Below, piece by piece: positions 24,918 to 33,052 of a stretch of DNA of 45,286 nucleotides (position 1 is its first letter; every line of letters starts with the position of its first letter). The notes beneath the pieces were generated by a model. The model was not told the origin of the DNA, searched no databases, and saw only the letters and a list, made by a program, of their open reading frames with translations. Made by a program: the position numbers and the translations under genes. The stretch spans positions 1-45,286 of the forward strand of contig DKQZ01000016.1 in NCBI GenBank assembly GCA_002471975.1, written 5' to 3'. Source of the DNA: Dialister sp. UBA7295 (GTDB lineage: Bacteria > Bacillota > Negativicutes > Veillonellales > Dialisteraceae).

Positions 24918-24926
24918 TGTTATAAT
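24918..24926 (+). promoter_or_regulatory. Extended -10 promoter of the radical SAM gene
   Basis: TG at 24918-24919 followed by TATAAT at 24921-24926, about 33 bases before the start codon; no clear -35. No SOS-type box was found. Confidence 0.65.
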
Positions 24927-24958
24927 AGGGCCATGAAACATGATTTCAGGAGGCGCGT

Positions 24959-26203
24959 ATGGAAATAGGAGACAAACTGGATATTCTGGCCGACGCAGCC
25001 AAGTATGACGTGTCCTGCTCTTCCAGCGGCTCTGACCGGGCCAATGCCGGCGGGCTCGGAAATGGACATAAAAGCGGGATCTGTCATACCTGGACGGCCG
25101 ACGGGCGCTGCGTATCGCTCCTGAAGATACTGATGACCAATTCCTGTATTTATGACTGTGAATACTGCGTGAACCGGAGAAGCCACGATACGCCGAGGGC
25201 CATCCTGACGCCGGAAGAAATCGTGCTGCTCACCGTGGAATTTTACAAGCGGAATTACATCGAAGGGCTATTCCTCTCCTCCGGCATCCTGAAGTCGCCG
25301 GACTACACCACGGAGCTTCTCATCCGGGTGGCAAAACTCCTTCGGGAGCGTGAGCGTTTCAACGGGTACATTCATATGAAGGGGATTCCGGGGACGGATC
25401 CGAAACTTCTGAACGAACTGGGGCGCTATGTGGACAGGGTGAGCGTCAATATCGAGCTGCCATCGGAAAAATCCCTTCATCTTCTGGCACCCCAGAAGAC
25501 GAAGAAGGCCATTATGGCGCCTATGAAATTCTTCAAGGAATCTATCGATGCCCACAGGGAAGAGAAAAAGCATCACCGGAAGATCCCCTCTTTCGTACCT
25601 GCCGGCCAGACGACCCAGCTCATCGTGGGGGCCAGTGGGGAAAGCGACCGGCAGATTCTTCTTCTGACGGAGGGACTTTATCAGAAAGCGTCTTTAAAGC
25701 GGGTCTATTATTCCGCTTATGTGCCGGTGATGAAAGGAAAAAACCTGCCTGCCCTCATCAAGCCGCCCCTGGCCAGGGAAAACCGGCTGTACCAGGCGGA
25801 CTGGCTCCTTCGTTTCTATCGGTTCCGGGCCGGTGAAATCCTGACGCCGGAGGAGCCGGATTTCGATGAAGAACTGGATCCCAAATGTACCTGGGCCCTC
25901 CGGCACCGGGAACTGTTTCCTGTGGAAATCAACCGGGCTCCCTATGAGATGATTCTCCGGATTCCCGGAATCGGCGTGAGAAGCGCTCTTCGAATCGTGA
26001 GACTCCGCCGGTATGGAAATCTGTCCTATGACCAGCTGAAACGGATCGGCGTGGTACTTCGGCGGGCAAGGTATTTCATGACCGTAAGCGGCAGGTATTA
26101 TGGAGAAAGATCGCCGGATTCAGAAAATCTGCGAAACCTCCTTATATCGGAAACAGCGGCAAGGGAAGTCAGGGAAATGAGCCTTTTTGACACCCAGATT
26201 TAA
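24959..26203 (+). CDS. Radical SAM protein with helix-hairpin-helix, putative DNA modification/repair (TIGR03916 type)
   Basis: The 414-residue protein has the 4Fe-4S motif CIYDCEYC (Cys63, Cys67, Cys70), GLFLSSGI for SAM binding, and a C-terminal helix-hairpin-helix with PYEMILRIPGIGVRSALRIVRLR (about 328-352), a nonspecific DNA-binding motif. The mix is diagnostic of the family named putative DNA modification/repair radical SAM protein, which is routinely next to a TIGR03915-type partner related to uracil-DNA glycosylase, as here. Its reaction is not established. GGAGG precedes ATG 24959. Confidence 0.9.
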   Translation: MEIGDKLDILADAAKYDVSCSSSGSDRANAGGLGNGHKSGICHTWTADGRCVSLLKILMTNSCIYDCEYCVNRRSHDTPRAILTPEEIVLLTVEFYKRNYIEGLFLSSGILKSPDYTTELLIRVAKLLRERERFNGYIHMKGIPGTDPKLLNELGRYVDRVSVNIELPSEKSLHLLAPQKTKKAIMAPMKFFKESIDAHREEKKHHRKIPSFVPAGQTTQLIVGASGESDRQILLLTEGLYQKASLKRVYYSAYVPVMKGKNLPALIKPPLARENRLYQADWLLRFYRFRAGEILTPEEPDFDEELDPKCTWALRHRELFPVEINRAPYEMILRIPGIGVRSALRIVRLRRYGNLSYDQLKRIGVVLRRARYFMTVSGRYYGERSPDSENLRNLLISETAAREVREMSLFDTQI

Positions 26204-26277
26204 AAAATGATGTAAAATTGAAATCCTTCGACTATATCTGTAGAAGCAATTATATTCGAAGTTGAAGGAGGCATAAC

Positions 26278-27165
26278 ATGTATTTCCTCTATGACGACAG
26301 CTACCCCGGATTTCTTACGGCGGTGTATGAAATCTATTATTTCGGCACCAGCCAGCTGGAAGGGATTTCCACCATGAAAGGGGAAATGAGGCTGTTCGGC
26401 AAAGAATATGTGGTGAAGACCAATTTCCTGAAAGCAGAAAAAGTGGCGGCGGCCTTTGAGAAATCCTGCGGCAAAGAAGCGCTGCGATGGATGTACAGGG
26501 CCTATCTGTCCGATGATGAGGGCAGGGAACTCAAGATTTTCAATTTCATGAAGGAAGGCTTCCGCCTGGGGAAGAATATCTACACCCGCAAAAAGGAAGG
26601 CTGGGTCATGGACGTGCTTGATATGTGCCGGGAAGTAGGCAATGAAACGGAAAAATTCCGGGGAATCCTGCGGTTCAGTGAGCTGGAGGACGGCCTTCTC
26701 TATGCGGCCATCAATCCCACCCACCGGATCCTGCCGGTGCTCGCAGTCCATTTCAAGGATCGCCTATCGGCGAAATGCTGGGCCATTTATGACGTGAACC
26801 GTCATGAAGCAGCCGTGTATAACGGGGAAAAGGTTTCTTTTGTCACGGTGGAGGAAATTCAAAAGAATCTGAAATACAGCAGGGATGAGGAAGATTTCCG
26901 TCAGCTCTGGCGGAATTACTATCGCCACATGGGGATTCAGGAAAGAAGGAACCCGAAGGAGCGGATGAATTTCCTGCCAAAGAAATACTGGGTGAACCTG
27001 ACGGAAATGGATGATCCCTGTAATGCCCAGGACCTGGACCTCAAGGGGATGGAAGAAAAAAGGCCGGGAAAACTTTCGAAGGTCATCTCTCCGGCGGAAA
27101 TCGATGATGCCCTCCGGGTGGTGCAGCGGAAGCTGGACTTGCAGAATAAGAAAAATAAAGGATGA
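26278..27165 (+). CDS. TIGR03915-type DNA metabolism protein, partner of the radical SAM enzyme
   Basis: The 295-residue protein begins MYFLYDDSYPGFLTAVYEIYY, the usual start of the TIGR03915/DUF4130 family, and includes ILRFSELEDGLLYAAINPTHRILPVLAVHFKDRL. Some family members carry a fused uracil-DNA glycosylase domain; this one, at 295 residues, does not. It probably acts in the cytoplasm on DNA with the upstream protein. The 74-base gap holds GAAGGAGG for its start and an inverted repeat of CTTCGA/TTCGAAG. It ends in a terminator. Confidence 0.85.
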   Translation: MYFLYDDSYPGFLTAVYEIYYFGTSQLEGISTMKGEMRLFGKEYVVKTNFLKAEKVAAAFEKSCGKEALRWMYRAYLSDDEGRELKIFNFMKEGFRLGKNIYTRKKEGWVMDVLDMCREVGNETEKFRGILRFSELEDGLLYAAINPTHRILPVLAVHFKDRLSAKCWAIYDVNRHEAAVYNGEKVSFVTVEEIQKNLKYSRDEEDFRQLWRNYYRHMGIQERRNPKERMNFLPKKYWVNLTEMDDPCNAQDLDLKGMEEKRPGKLSKVISPAEIDDALRVVQRKLDLQNKKNKG

Positions 27166-27172
27166 AATTTTA

Positions 27173-27205
27173 CCGGAAACATTGTCTTTGTTTCCGGCTT
27201 TTCTT
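27173..27205 (+). terminator. Intrinsic terminator overlapping the next promoter
   Basis: CCGGAAAC (27173-27180) pairs with GTTTCCGG (27190-27197), followed by CTTTTCTTT. The -35 of the next gene (TTGTCT, 27182-27187) is in the loop, and TATAAT is at 27206-27211. Confidence 0.8.
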
Positions 27206-27211
27206 TATAAT
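27182..27211 (+). promoter_or_regulatory. Promoter of the NimA-like gene
   Basis: TTGTCT at 27182-27187, an 18-base spacer and TATAAT at 27206-27211. Confidence 0.55.
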
Positions 27212-27249
27212 ATAAGAAATATTTCATAATCAGCAAAAGGAGGAATTTT

Positions 27250-27741
27250 ATGCATCCCATGAGAAGGAAAGACCGTCTGGTGACGGAGGAAGAGGAAATC
27301 CGGGCCATCCTGGACAAATGCGGCATTGTCCATCTGGGCCTTTATGATGAGAACCGCATATTCGTGGTTCCTGTGAACTACAGCTATGAATATGAGGGAG
27401 GAAAACTGACTCTGTATTTCCATGGCGCCAGGGGCGGGCTCAAACGGGACCTGATCCGGAAAGACAACCGGGCGGGTTTTGAAATGGATACGGGAAATCA
27501 TGTCATTCCTCACGATCAGAATCCCAGCCGGTATACCACCCATTATGGCAGCATCATTGGAAGCGGCCGGGTGACCATCGTGGAAGATCCGGAGGAAAAA
27601 AGGGACATCATGACCCGGTTCATGAAGCAGATTTCCGGGAAAGACTGGGAAATCACCGATGGTCATGTGAATTCCATCGAAGTCTATAAACTGGAGGCTG
27701 AGGAATTCCAGGCAAAGGAAAATCCTCACCGGAACATGTAA
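27250..27741 (+). CDS. Pyridoxamine 5'-phosphate oxidase-like flavoprotein (NimA-like)
   Basis: The 163-residue protein starts MHPMRRKDRLVT, close to the MRRKDRxVTD start of the NimA-like family, and has GIVHLGLYDENRIFVVPVNYSYEYEGGKLTLYFHGARGGLK, which forms the FMN-binding split barrel. Relatives bind FMN or haem and some reduce 5-nitroimidazoles to amines, conferring resistance in anaerobes; that activity is possible, not shown. GGAGG precedes the start. A terminator on both sides makes it a single-gene unit. Confidence 0.88.
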   Translation: MHPMRRKDRLVTEEEEIRAILDKCGIVHLGLYDENRIFVVPVNYSYEYEGGKLTLYFHGARGGLKRDLIRKDNRAGFEMDTGNHVIPHDQNPSRYTTHYGSIIGSGRVTIVEDPEEKRDIMTRFMKQISGKDWEITDGHVNSIEVYKLEAEEFQAKENPHRNM

Positions 27742-27744
27742 AAT

Positions 27745-27775
27745 AAAAAGACTTTCGCCTGGCGGAAGTCTTTTT
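27745..27775 (+). terminator. Intrinsic terminator
   Basis: AAAAAGACTTTCG (27745-27757) pairs with CGGAAGTCTTTTT (27763-27775). Confidence 0.88.
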
Positions 27776-27873
27776 ATTTTGGAAATAATGCCCAAAAAGC
27801 ATTATGGGATTGCGACATCAGGTATTAGACAGGAAGCGCAGTCTGCCTTATGATGATGGCAGGGTGGAAAGAT

Positions 27874-28338
27874 TTATTTTTTCAGCGGACCGGAAGGGAT
27901 GAAGTGAAGGGTTTCATAGCCTTTTTTCAAATCCTCCGGCAATTGTTCCGGGAAAGAGGAATCCAGGGGAAAGGTCCCTGTTTTTTCCGCAGTCCTGTAA
28001 TACCATAATTTGTAATCGACCACATTCATCATGGTATCCAGTTCTTTCTGCTTTTCCTCCAGCACTTTCTTCTGGCGGGTGAGGATGGAAAGTCTTTTAC
28101 TGATGGTTTCAGGACTTTCCGCAGGGAGATTGACGAAAGTTTTGATGTCCTTCAGGGAAAGGCCTGTTTTCTTGAGGCACTGAATGAGTTTGAGTTCGGA
28201 AATGTCTTTTTCCCGAAACATGCGGATGCCTCCGGCAGAACGTTCCAGATCCGGCAGGAGTCCTTCCTTGTCATAATAACGGATGGTGGAGACCGGAATA
28301 TCAAGAATCTTTGCGGCTTCCCCGGCAGTATAGAGCAT
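27874..28338 (-). CDS. MerR-family regulator, AdhR/NmlR-like
   Basis: The 154-residue protein has the MerR N-terminal helix-turn-helix (YTAGEAAKILDIPVSTIRYYDKEGLLPDLERSAGGIRMF), a coiled-coil dimerisation helix (about 85-110) and the sequence YKLWYYRTAEKTGT, which resembles the KxWYYxxAxxxG tail of AdhR/NmlR regulators that sense aldehydes or thiol stress. Only the MerR call is firm. It is divergent from a flavodoxin gene across a textbook MerR promoter with a 19-base spacer, so it should twist that promoter into an active form on sensing its signal. AAGGAGG precedes the start. Confidence 0.9.
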   Translation of the reverse strand: MLYTAGEAAKILDIPVSTIRYYDKEGLLPDLERSAGGIRMFREKDISELKLIQCLKKTGLSLKDIKTFVNLPAESPETISKRLSILTRQKKVLEEKQKELDTMMNVVDYKLWYYRTAEKTGTFPLDSSFPEQLPEDLKKGYETLHFIPSGPLKK

Positions 28339-28359
28339 AAAAGCCTCCTTGTGAAATAC

Positions 28360-28390
28360 TTGACTTAAAGTTTGCTTTAAGGATTAAAAT
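28360..28390 (+). promoter_or_regulatory. MerR-type promoter with 19-base spacer and operator dyad
   Basis: TTGACT at 28360-28365 and TAAAAT at 28385-28390 are 19 bases apart. Between and over the -35 lies the perfect dyad CTTAAAG (28364-28370)-TTTG-CTTTAAG (28375-28381), the typical position and form of a MerR-family operator. It drives the flavodoxin operon. Confidence 0.88.
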
Positions 28391-28460
28391 ATACTTTAAG
28401 ATGATTTCAGTATAAAAAATAGGAGTTCTCCCGTCAAGGGAGTGAGAAAGAGGGAGTACT

Positions 28461-28955
28461 ATGAAAATATTGACAATTTATTATTCCAAGAGCGGCCACA
28501 CCGAAGAGCTGGCCAAAAAGATTCATGAAGCTTTAGGCGGCGATATGGCTTCCATCACCGCAAAGAAGACCTATGCCGTTTCCTATGGCATGACGGTCCT
28601 GCAGGCGGGGTTTGACAAGCTCAGGAGCCGCCGGCCGGACATTGAAGAAATTCCGTACCATCTGGATGACTACGATATCCTCATCCTGGGGGCGCCTACC
28701 TGGTATTTCACCATGGCTCCGGCCATGCAGGTATTCCTGGATACCCATGACTTCAGGGGAAAGAAAGTGTACACTTTTTCCACTGACGGCGGGCAGCCGA
28801 AAAATACGCTTTCCGATTTCAGAAAGAAACTGGAAGAAAAAGGAGCCCGCGTGGCAGGTCAGTTTCATGTTTCCTACAAGAAGAACAACCGGCTCACGGG
28901 AGACGAAGAAATAGAAAGATGGATAGAGGGATTAAAGGAGGATGCAGTCCGATGA
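28461..28955 (+). CDS. Flavodoxin-family protein
   Basis: The 164-residue protein begins MKILTIYYSKSGHTEELAKKI, where S/T-x-G-H-T-E binds the FMN phosphate, and has ILGAPTWYFTMAPAMQVFLD and YTFSTDGGQPKNTLSDF for the isoalloxazine loops. Length matches long-chain flavodoxin-like quinone reductases or small flavodoxins. It is first in an operon under a MerR-type promoter, so it probably responds to redox or electrophile stress. The stop overlaps the next start by four bases (ATGA). Confidence 0.9.
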   Translation: MKILTIYYSKSGHTEELAKKIHEALGGDMASITAKKTYAVSYGMTVLQAGFDKLRSRRPDIEEIPYHLDDYDILILGAPTWYFTMAPAMQVFLDTHDFRGKKVYTFSTDGGQPKNTLSDFRKKLEEKGARVAGQFHVSYKKNNRLTGDEEIERWIEGLKEDAVR

Positions 28956-30247
28956 AGAGGAAATGGATAGCAGCTTTTCTGGCTCTTTGCCTTATGACCG
29001 GAACTTTGGCAGGCTGTGGAAAAAATCAGGTAAGTACATCCCAAAGTGCAGCTTCAAAGGTTTCAGACAGTCCTGTTAAAGAAACCATGAAACCTTTCAA
29101 TGTGCATCAGGTGGTGGCATCGGACAACAGGAAGGGCCGCACCATTATGTGGGAACTTCCCACGGATCATGAAAACAGCCTGGAATACAGGGAAAAAGGG
29201 ACGGAAGCCATTTATTCCGTCTCCGCTTCCTCCAAAGGGCTCAAAGGAAATAATGGAATCAGGGATGGCACCGTCTATACGGCCTGCCTTGACAATCTGA
29301 CAAAAGGAAAAGATTATGAATACAGGACCCGCGAAGGGGATACGGTGAGCAGCTGGTATCCTCTCAAAACCGATGGGGGCGGAGATTTCAAGGTCATTGT
29401 CACCTCGGACTCCCAGAGCTCGGACTATAGGGACTGGAAAAATCTCTTTGCCCATGCCTGGAAGGAAAATCCCGATGCCTCCTTCTTCATCGCCCTGGGG
29501 GACCTGGTGGATAACGGGGAAGATGAATACCAGTGGCAGACCTGGTTTTCGGATGTGAAAGACGCAATTTCAGGTATTCCCGTGGTGCCGGCACTGGGAA
29601 ATCATGAAGCCTATTCCCTTGACTGGAAAAATCATATGCCCGAGCGGTACCTGACCCATTTCAACCTCCCGTCCAATGGAAATAAAGAATATCAGAATCA
29701 TTATTACTCCTTTGACTGGGGCGAAGTCCACTTTGCCGTGCTGGATACGAATCTTCGGGAAGAAGGAGAATGGCTGCCGGACCTTTTTGAAAAGCAGAAA
29801 GTCTGGCTGGACAGGGATTTAAAAAGTACAAAGAAGAAATGGAAAGTCGTCCTCATGCACAAGGATCCCCTCCAGTATGGCTTTGCCGATGAAGGAAGGC
29901 CGCACCGGGAAGAAGGATTTTCGGAAGAAGGAAATGTTTTCATGCCTGTCTTTGATGCCAATGGCGTAGACCTGGTGCTGTCGGCTCATCTTCATACCTA
30001 TAGAGACCGCGGACGGATTTTTGATTTCAAACGGTCGGAAAAAGGCCCTGTCTATGTGATTGACGGTCTTTCCGGCAACGTCCGTTATCCGGGACTCTGG
30101 AAACGGCATGAACTGGATGAATATGTGGCGCCACAGCCGGAGACGGACAATTATTCCATTCTGGAAGTGACGGATCAGGAAATAAAACTCACCGGATATC
30201 TTCCGGACGGCACGAAACTTCATGAAACAGTGGTCAGAAAGGATTAA
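28952..30247 (+). CDS. Lipoprotein metallophosphoesterase with fibronectin-like domain
   Basis: The 431-residue protein has a lipoprotein signal peptide ending LAGC (Cys22), a fibronectin type III-like region (about 45-150) and a calcineurin-type phosphoesterase domain with metal ligands in TSDSQSS, GDLVDNG, GNHE, HKDP and SAHLHTY. This is the purple-acid-phosphatase-like layout. It should act outside the inner membrane on phosphomonoesters. AAAGGAGG precedes ATG 28952, which overlaps the flavodoxin stop. The purpose of a phosphatase in this redox-type operon is unclear. Confidence 0.88.
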   Translation: MKRKWIAAFLALCLMTGTLAGCGKNQVSTSQSAASKVSDSPVKETMKPFNVHQVVASDNRKGRTIMWELPTDHENSLEYREKGTEAIYSVSASSKGLKGNNGIRDGTVYTACLDNLTKGKDYEYRTREGDTVSSWYPLKTDGGGDFKVIVTSDSQSSDYRDWKNLFAHAWKENPDASFFIALGDLVDNGEDEYQWQTWFSDVKDAISGIPVVPALGNHEAYSLDWKNHMPERYLTHFNLPSNGNKEYQNHYYSFDWGEVHFAVLDTNLREEGEWLPDLFEKQKVWLDRDLKSTKKKWKVVLMHKDPLQYGFADEGRPHREEGFSEEGNVFMPVFDANGVDLVLSAHLHTYRDRGRIFDFKRSEKGPVYVIDGLSGNVRYPGLWKRHELDEYVAPQPETDNYSILEVTDQEIKLTGYLPDGTKLHETVVRKD

Positions 30248-30937
30248 ATGATGGAAAGAGCAAAAGTAATTCTTCACATGATGATTTCAATTGACGGGAA
30301 AATCGAAGGCTATTTTGCCGACGCCCCTTTGACCGGCGCCTGCGGGGAAGTCTATGACGAACTGATCCCAACTCTGGGGGATGCGGAAGGGACAGGCTCC
30401 TATACGGCCTGCCTGTACCTGGCCGGGGGAGACGGAGATTACAGCGCCTTTAAAGACACCGATGTGCCGGAGGGCGATTTCCCTGTGGTCAGTGAAAACA
30501 GGAAATATCTATTCTGCTTTGACCGCCATGGAAAATGCGCCTGGGAAGGGCCTCTTTCCGGCGATAAACAGGTGGTGGAAGTGGTGACACGGGAAGTGCG
30601 GAAAGAATTTCTGGCGTACCTCAGGAGTAAAAATATTTCTTATATCTTTGCCGGTGAACATGATCTGGATATCCCTGGCAGCCTGGTGAAGATTCATGAA
30701 CTTTTCGGCGTGAAAACCCTGGTCCTCTGCGGCGGGGCCACCATTAACGGAGCTTTCTTCAAGGCCGGAGTGGTAGACGGTATTTCCCAGGTCATCGTGC
30801 CCTATCTGGAAGGCAATCATGACCAGAAAGGAACGGCGGAAACGGACGTATTCCTGCCTAAGGCATACCTTTTGAAAAAGGCAGAGCCTGTGGGAAAGGG
30901 CGGCGTCCACCTGCTTTACGAAGCGGAAAAGAAGTGA
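30248..30937 (+). CDS. Dihydrofolate reductase-like protein (RibD C-terminal family)
   Basis: The 229-residue protein begins with VILHMMISIDGKIEGYFAD, the RibD/DHFR first strand and loop, and has VKTLVLCGGATINGAFFKAGVVDGISQVIVPYL, the NADPH-binding part of RibD C-terminal reductases. Without a deaminase domain, it is a stand-alone reductase of unknown substrate. ATG 30248 directly follows the phosphoesterase stop, and GAAAGGA lies within the upstream coding end, so the three genes form one operon. A terminator follows. Confidence 0.85.
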   Translation: MMERAKVILHMMISIDGKIEGYFADAPLTGACGEVYDELIPTLGDAEGTGSYTACLYLAGGDGDYSAFKDTDVPEGDFPVVSENRKYLFCFDRHGKCAWEGPLSGDKQVVEVVTREVRKEFLAYLRSKNISYIFAGEHDLDIPGSLVKIHELFGVKTLVLCGGATINGAFFKAGVVDGISQVIVPYLEGNHDQKGTAETDVFLPKAYLLKKAEPVGKGGVHLLYEAEKK

Positions 30938-30941
30938 AATA

Positions 30942-30975
30942 AAAAAATCCTGTCTCCCTGGGAGCAGGATTTTTT
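30942..30975. terminator. Bidirectional intrinsic terminator
   Basis: AAAAAATCCTG (30942-30952) and CAGGATTTTTT (30965-30975), serving convergent genes. Confidence 0.92.
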
Positions 30976-31861
30976 ATTTGTCATGAATGATGTGCCAGTT
31001 GCGGAGAAGCACCTTTTTGCCCCGCCAGGCAAAGGCGTATTCTTTGTATTTCCTGTCAAAACCGCGGTTGGACAGGCTTTCCAGTTCTTCACCGGAGAGG
31101 CAGGAAATACGGTTTTCATGGATTTCGGGAATCGGCGAGAGAGGCGCTTTCCTGTTGAAAGGGCAGCATTTCTGACATTCATCGCAGCCGAAGATAAGGG
31201 AAGTTTTTTTGAGGATTTCTATTTCCACATCCGTCAGGTCTTCCTTTTTCTGGGTAATGCAGGATTTGCAGCGGGATGGCCGGAAGGGCTCCCGGCCAAT
31301 GACTTTCCCGGGGCAGGCTCTTTCACAGAGACTGCAGTCTCCGCAGGAAAGGGAAAGAGGCTGATCCGGCTCCAGTTCCAGGGTGGTCAGGATGGCGCCG
31401 ATGGTGACAAAGGAACCGTAAAGGGGATGGATCAGGCAGTGATTTTTCCCGAAGAATCCGAGACCTGCCGACCAGGCGAGCCACCGGTCCACCATGGGGG
31501 AAGTATCGGTGAGGGCATAAAATCGGGCTTCCGGAAATTCCTCCTGAACGGTTTGAATGATTTTTTCCATGTACCGGTGATTGATGACGTGATAATCCTT
31601 TGGCCGTGCATAGAGGGCGATATTGGCCTTACGTTCCTCTTCGGCCTTATAGGGGAAAAGAAGGACGAAGAAAGAGGAGGCCCCGGGAAGGAGATTTTCC
31701 GGGTGAAGCCGTTTTTCCGTATCCGCCGGGGCAAAGGGGATGGGGCCTGCCTTTTCCAGTTTTTCTTTCAGGAGAGGAGGAAAGAGGGCCGGCGCTGCTC
31801 CACAGGCATGGAGGCCCAGGTCATGGGCGGCTTTGATCAAAAGCTCTTTTGCCTTGCTCAT
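30974..31861 (-). CDS. queG: QueG-like iron-sulfur protein (epoxyqueuosine reductase family)
   Basis: The 295-residue protein has the cobalamin-binding reductase core and two ferredoxin-type clusters at the C-terminus: CGDCSLCERACPG, CKSC and CDECQKCCPFN. TDTSPMVDRWLAWSAGLGFFGKNHCLIHPLYGSF corresponds to the active-site loop with the catalytic Asp region. QueG reduces epoxyqueuosine to queuosine in tRNA and is cobalamin-dependent. This copy lacks the extra C-terminal HEAT repeats of some members. ATG 31861 with AAAGGAGA fits best. A terminator lies immediately upstream, next to the site. Confidence 0.8.
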   Translation of the reverse strand: MSKAKELLIKAAHDLGLHACGAAPALFPPLLKEKLEKAGPIPFAPADTEKRLHPENLLPGASSFFVLLFPYKAEEERKANIALYARPKDYHVINHRYMEKIIQTVQEEFPEARFYALTDTSPMVDRWLAWSAGLGFFGKNHCLIHPLYGSFVTIGAILTTLELEPDQPLSLSCGDCSLCERACPGKVIGREPFRPSRCKSCITQKKEDLTDVEIEILKKTSLIFGCDECQKCCPFNRKAPLSPIPEIHENRISCLSGEELESLSNRGFDRKYKEYAFAWRGKKVLLRNWHIIHDK

Positions 31862-31874
31862 GGGATCTCCTTTC

Positions 31875-31907
31875 AAAAAAACTGTGAAAAATAAATTTTC
31901 ACAGTTT
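31875..31907 (-). terminator. Intrinsic terminator between zeta-like and queG genes
   Basis: On the minus strand AAACTGTGAAAA pairs with TTTTCACAGTTT around a five-base loop and runs into a stretch of T followed almost at once by the queG ribosome-binding site. Confidence 0.85.
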
Positions 31908-31916
31908 GGAATCGAT

Positions 31917-32957
31917 TTATTTTACCATCCGTTTGGCCAGCAGTTCTCCGACCCGTTCCGTAGGCATGTCATCGCTGTCATAGAGAAGGCCTTTCGGGCT
32001 TTTGATGATGAGCCGGTCCATGAGATTCTGGGAGATGAGCTCGTTTGTGGCGGAAAGGAAAGCGGTGCAGGCTTTATCGTGATGTTCTTTCGTGATCAGG
32101 CGGGAAAGTCCCGGCGCTTTCAATCGCTGCTGGAGGAAGAGCTGATGGATGGCTTTCCAGCTTTCCTTCTTCGGGCAGGCCCGGAGGAGCACGCAGATTT
32201 CATAGCCCATGCTCTTCAGGTAGGAAATATATTCTTTCGTGTGGGCCACGTTTTCAAGAGACCCTTCCTGAAGGATATGGTAACGGCCTTCGGCTGCTTT
32301 CTTCATGGTGAGGTCTGACAGGTACTGGCCATGTTCCATGGAGAAATAAGCGCAGTACTGGCCGTATTTCTTCATGAGCTTTTGGGAATGCGGATGAAAA
32401 CCGCGGAAATTATCGGTCATGCACTGGACGATATCGCCATTGTATTCATCGATGATCATGGAAGACATCCTGGTCTTTCCTGCCCCGGGCTGCCCGGCGA
32501 TGATGAAGGCCATGGGGTGTTTTTTATTTCCTGTCTTTTTATGGGAAATGGCAGGCCATACGGTCCTGTCAAAAAGAGCATTCATTTCTTCCGGGGTGAA
32601 AGCGCTTTCTTTCCGGGCCAGCTGTTTGATGAGGATGGGGTTGACCGGACAGAATATCTGGTCCGCCATGTAGCGGGTCTCGATATTGTAAGCTTCCCGG
32701 AGCATGCCTACCTGGGTAGACATGGCAAGGCCGTGTCCTTTGCGGATTTCAATCAGTGACATTTCGCGGATGGTGCTCATCCACAGGCTGTAGAGGCGGG
32801 CCTCGTCCTGCGGTTTCACTTCCATTTCATCTTTCATGGCACAGAGGAGGTTGTGAATGGTATTGAATATTTCCAGATTCACTTCCAGCTGGATCGCCAT
32901 AGGGGTGATTTCCGCTGATTCACTCAATTCTTCCATGGTCCGCTCGTCATAGGGCAT
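31917..32957 (-). CDS. Zeta-toxin-family kinase with N-terminal extension
   Basis: The 346-residue protein has a zeta-like P-loop kinase domain from about 145 on: Walker A GQPGAGKT (155-162), TDNFRGFHP with the catalytic Asp182 and the HP motif, and the EGSL segment at 231. Zeta toxins phosphorylate UDP-N-acetylglucosamine and block wall synthesis. The first 140 residues are helical and not part of the minimal toxin; they might be a built-in antitoxin or a separate domain. No small antitoxin gene lies upstream. It has its own promoter (32997-33025). Confidence 0.8.
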   Translation of the reverse strand: MPYDERTMEELSESAEITPMAIQLEVNLEIFNTIHNLLCAMKDEMEVKPQDEARLYSLWMSTIREMSLIEIRKGHGLAMSTQVGMLREAYNIETRYMADQIFCPVNPILIKQLARKESAFTPEEMNALFDRTVWPAISHKKTGNKKHPMAFIIAGQPGAGKTRMSSMIIDEYNGDIVQCMTDNFRGFHPHSQKLMKKYGQYCAYFSMEHGQYLSDLTMKKAAEGRYHILQEGSLENVAHTKEYISYLKSMGYEICVLLRACPKKESWKAIHQLFLQQRLKAPGLSRLITKEHHDKACTAFLSATNELISQNLMDRLIIKSPKGLLYDSDDMPTERVGELLAKRMVK

Positions 32958-32996
32958 GCCGTACCAGCTCCTTTTTCAAAAAAGATTATTTCTTCT

Positions 32997-33025
32997 ATCA
33001 TAGCAAAGGTTCAGGATTTTGTCTA
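32997..33025 (-). promoter_or_regulatory. Promoter of the zeta-like kinase
   Basis: On the minus strand TAGACA (33025-33020), 17 bases, TATGAT (33002-32997) with TG one base upstream of the -10. Confidence 0.75.
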
Positions 33026-33052
33026 ATTCCTTATGAAAAGGAAATAAAAGGT

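Noticed and set aside
24895..24926. An SOS (LexA) box upstream of the radical SAM gene
   Set aside because: GAACAT and ATGTTA half-sites are 13 bases apart, far from the four-base spacing of Gram-positive LexA boxes.
30983..31894. A 303-codon plus-strand frame over queG
   Set aside because: The minus-strand frame has three canonical ferredoxin cysteine clusters; the plus-strand one has none and no start signals.
32958..33052. A separate antitoxin gene upstream of the zeta-like kinase
   Set aside because: Only 95 bases separate the kinase from cbiZ; they contain a promoter and no frame with a start site.
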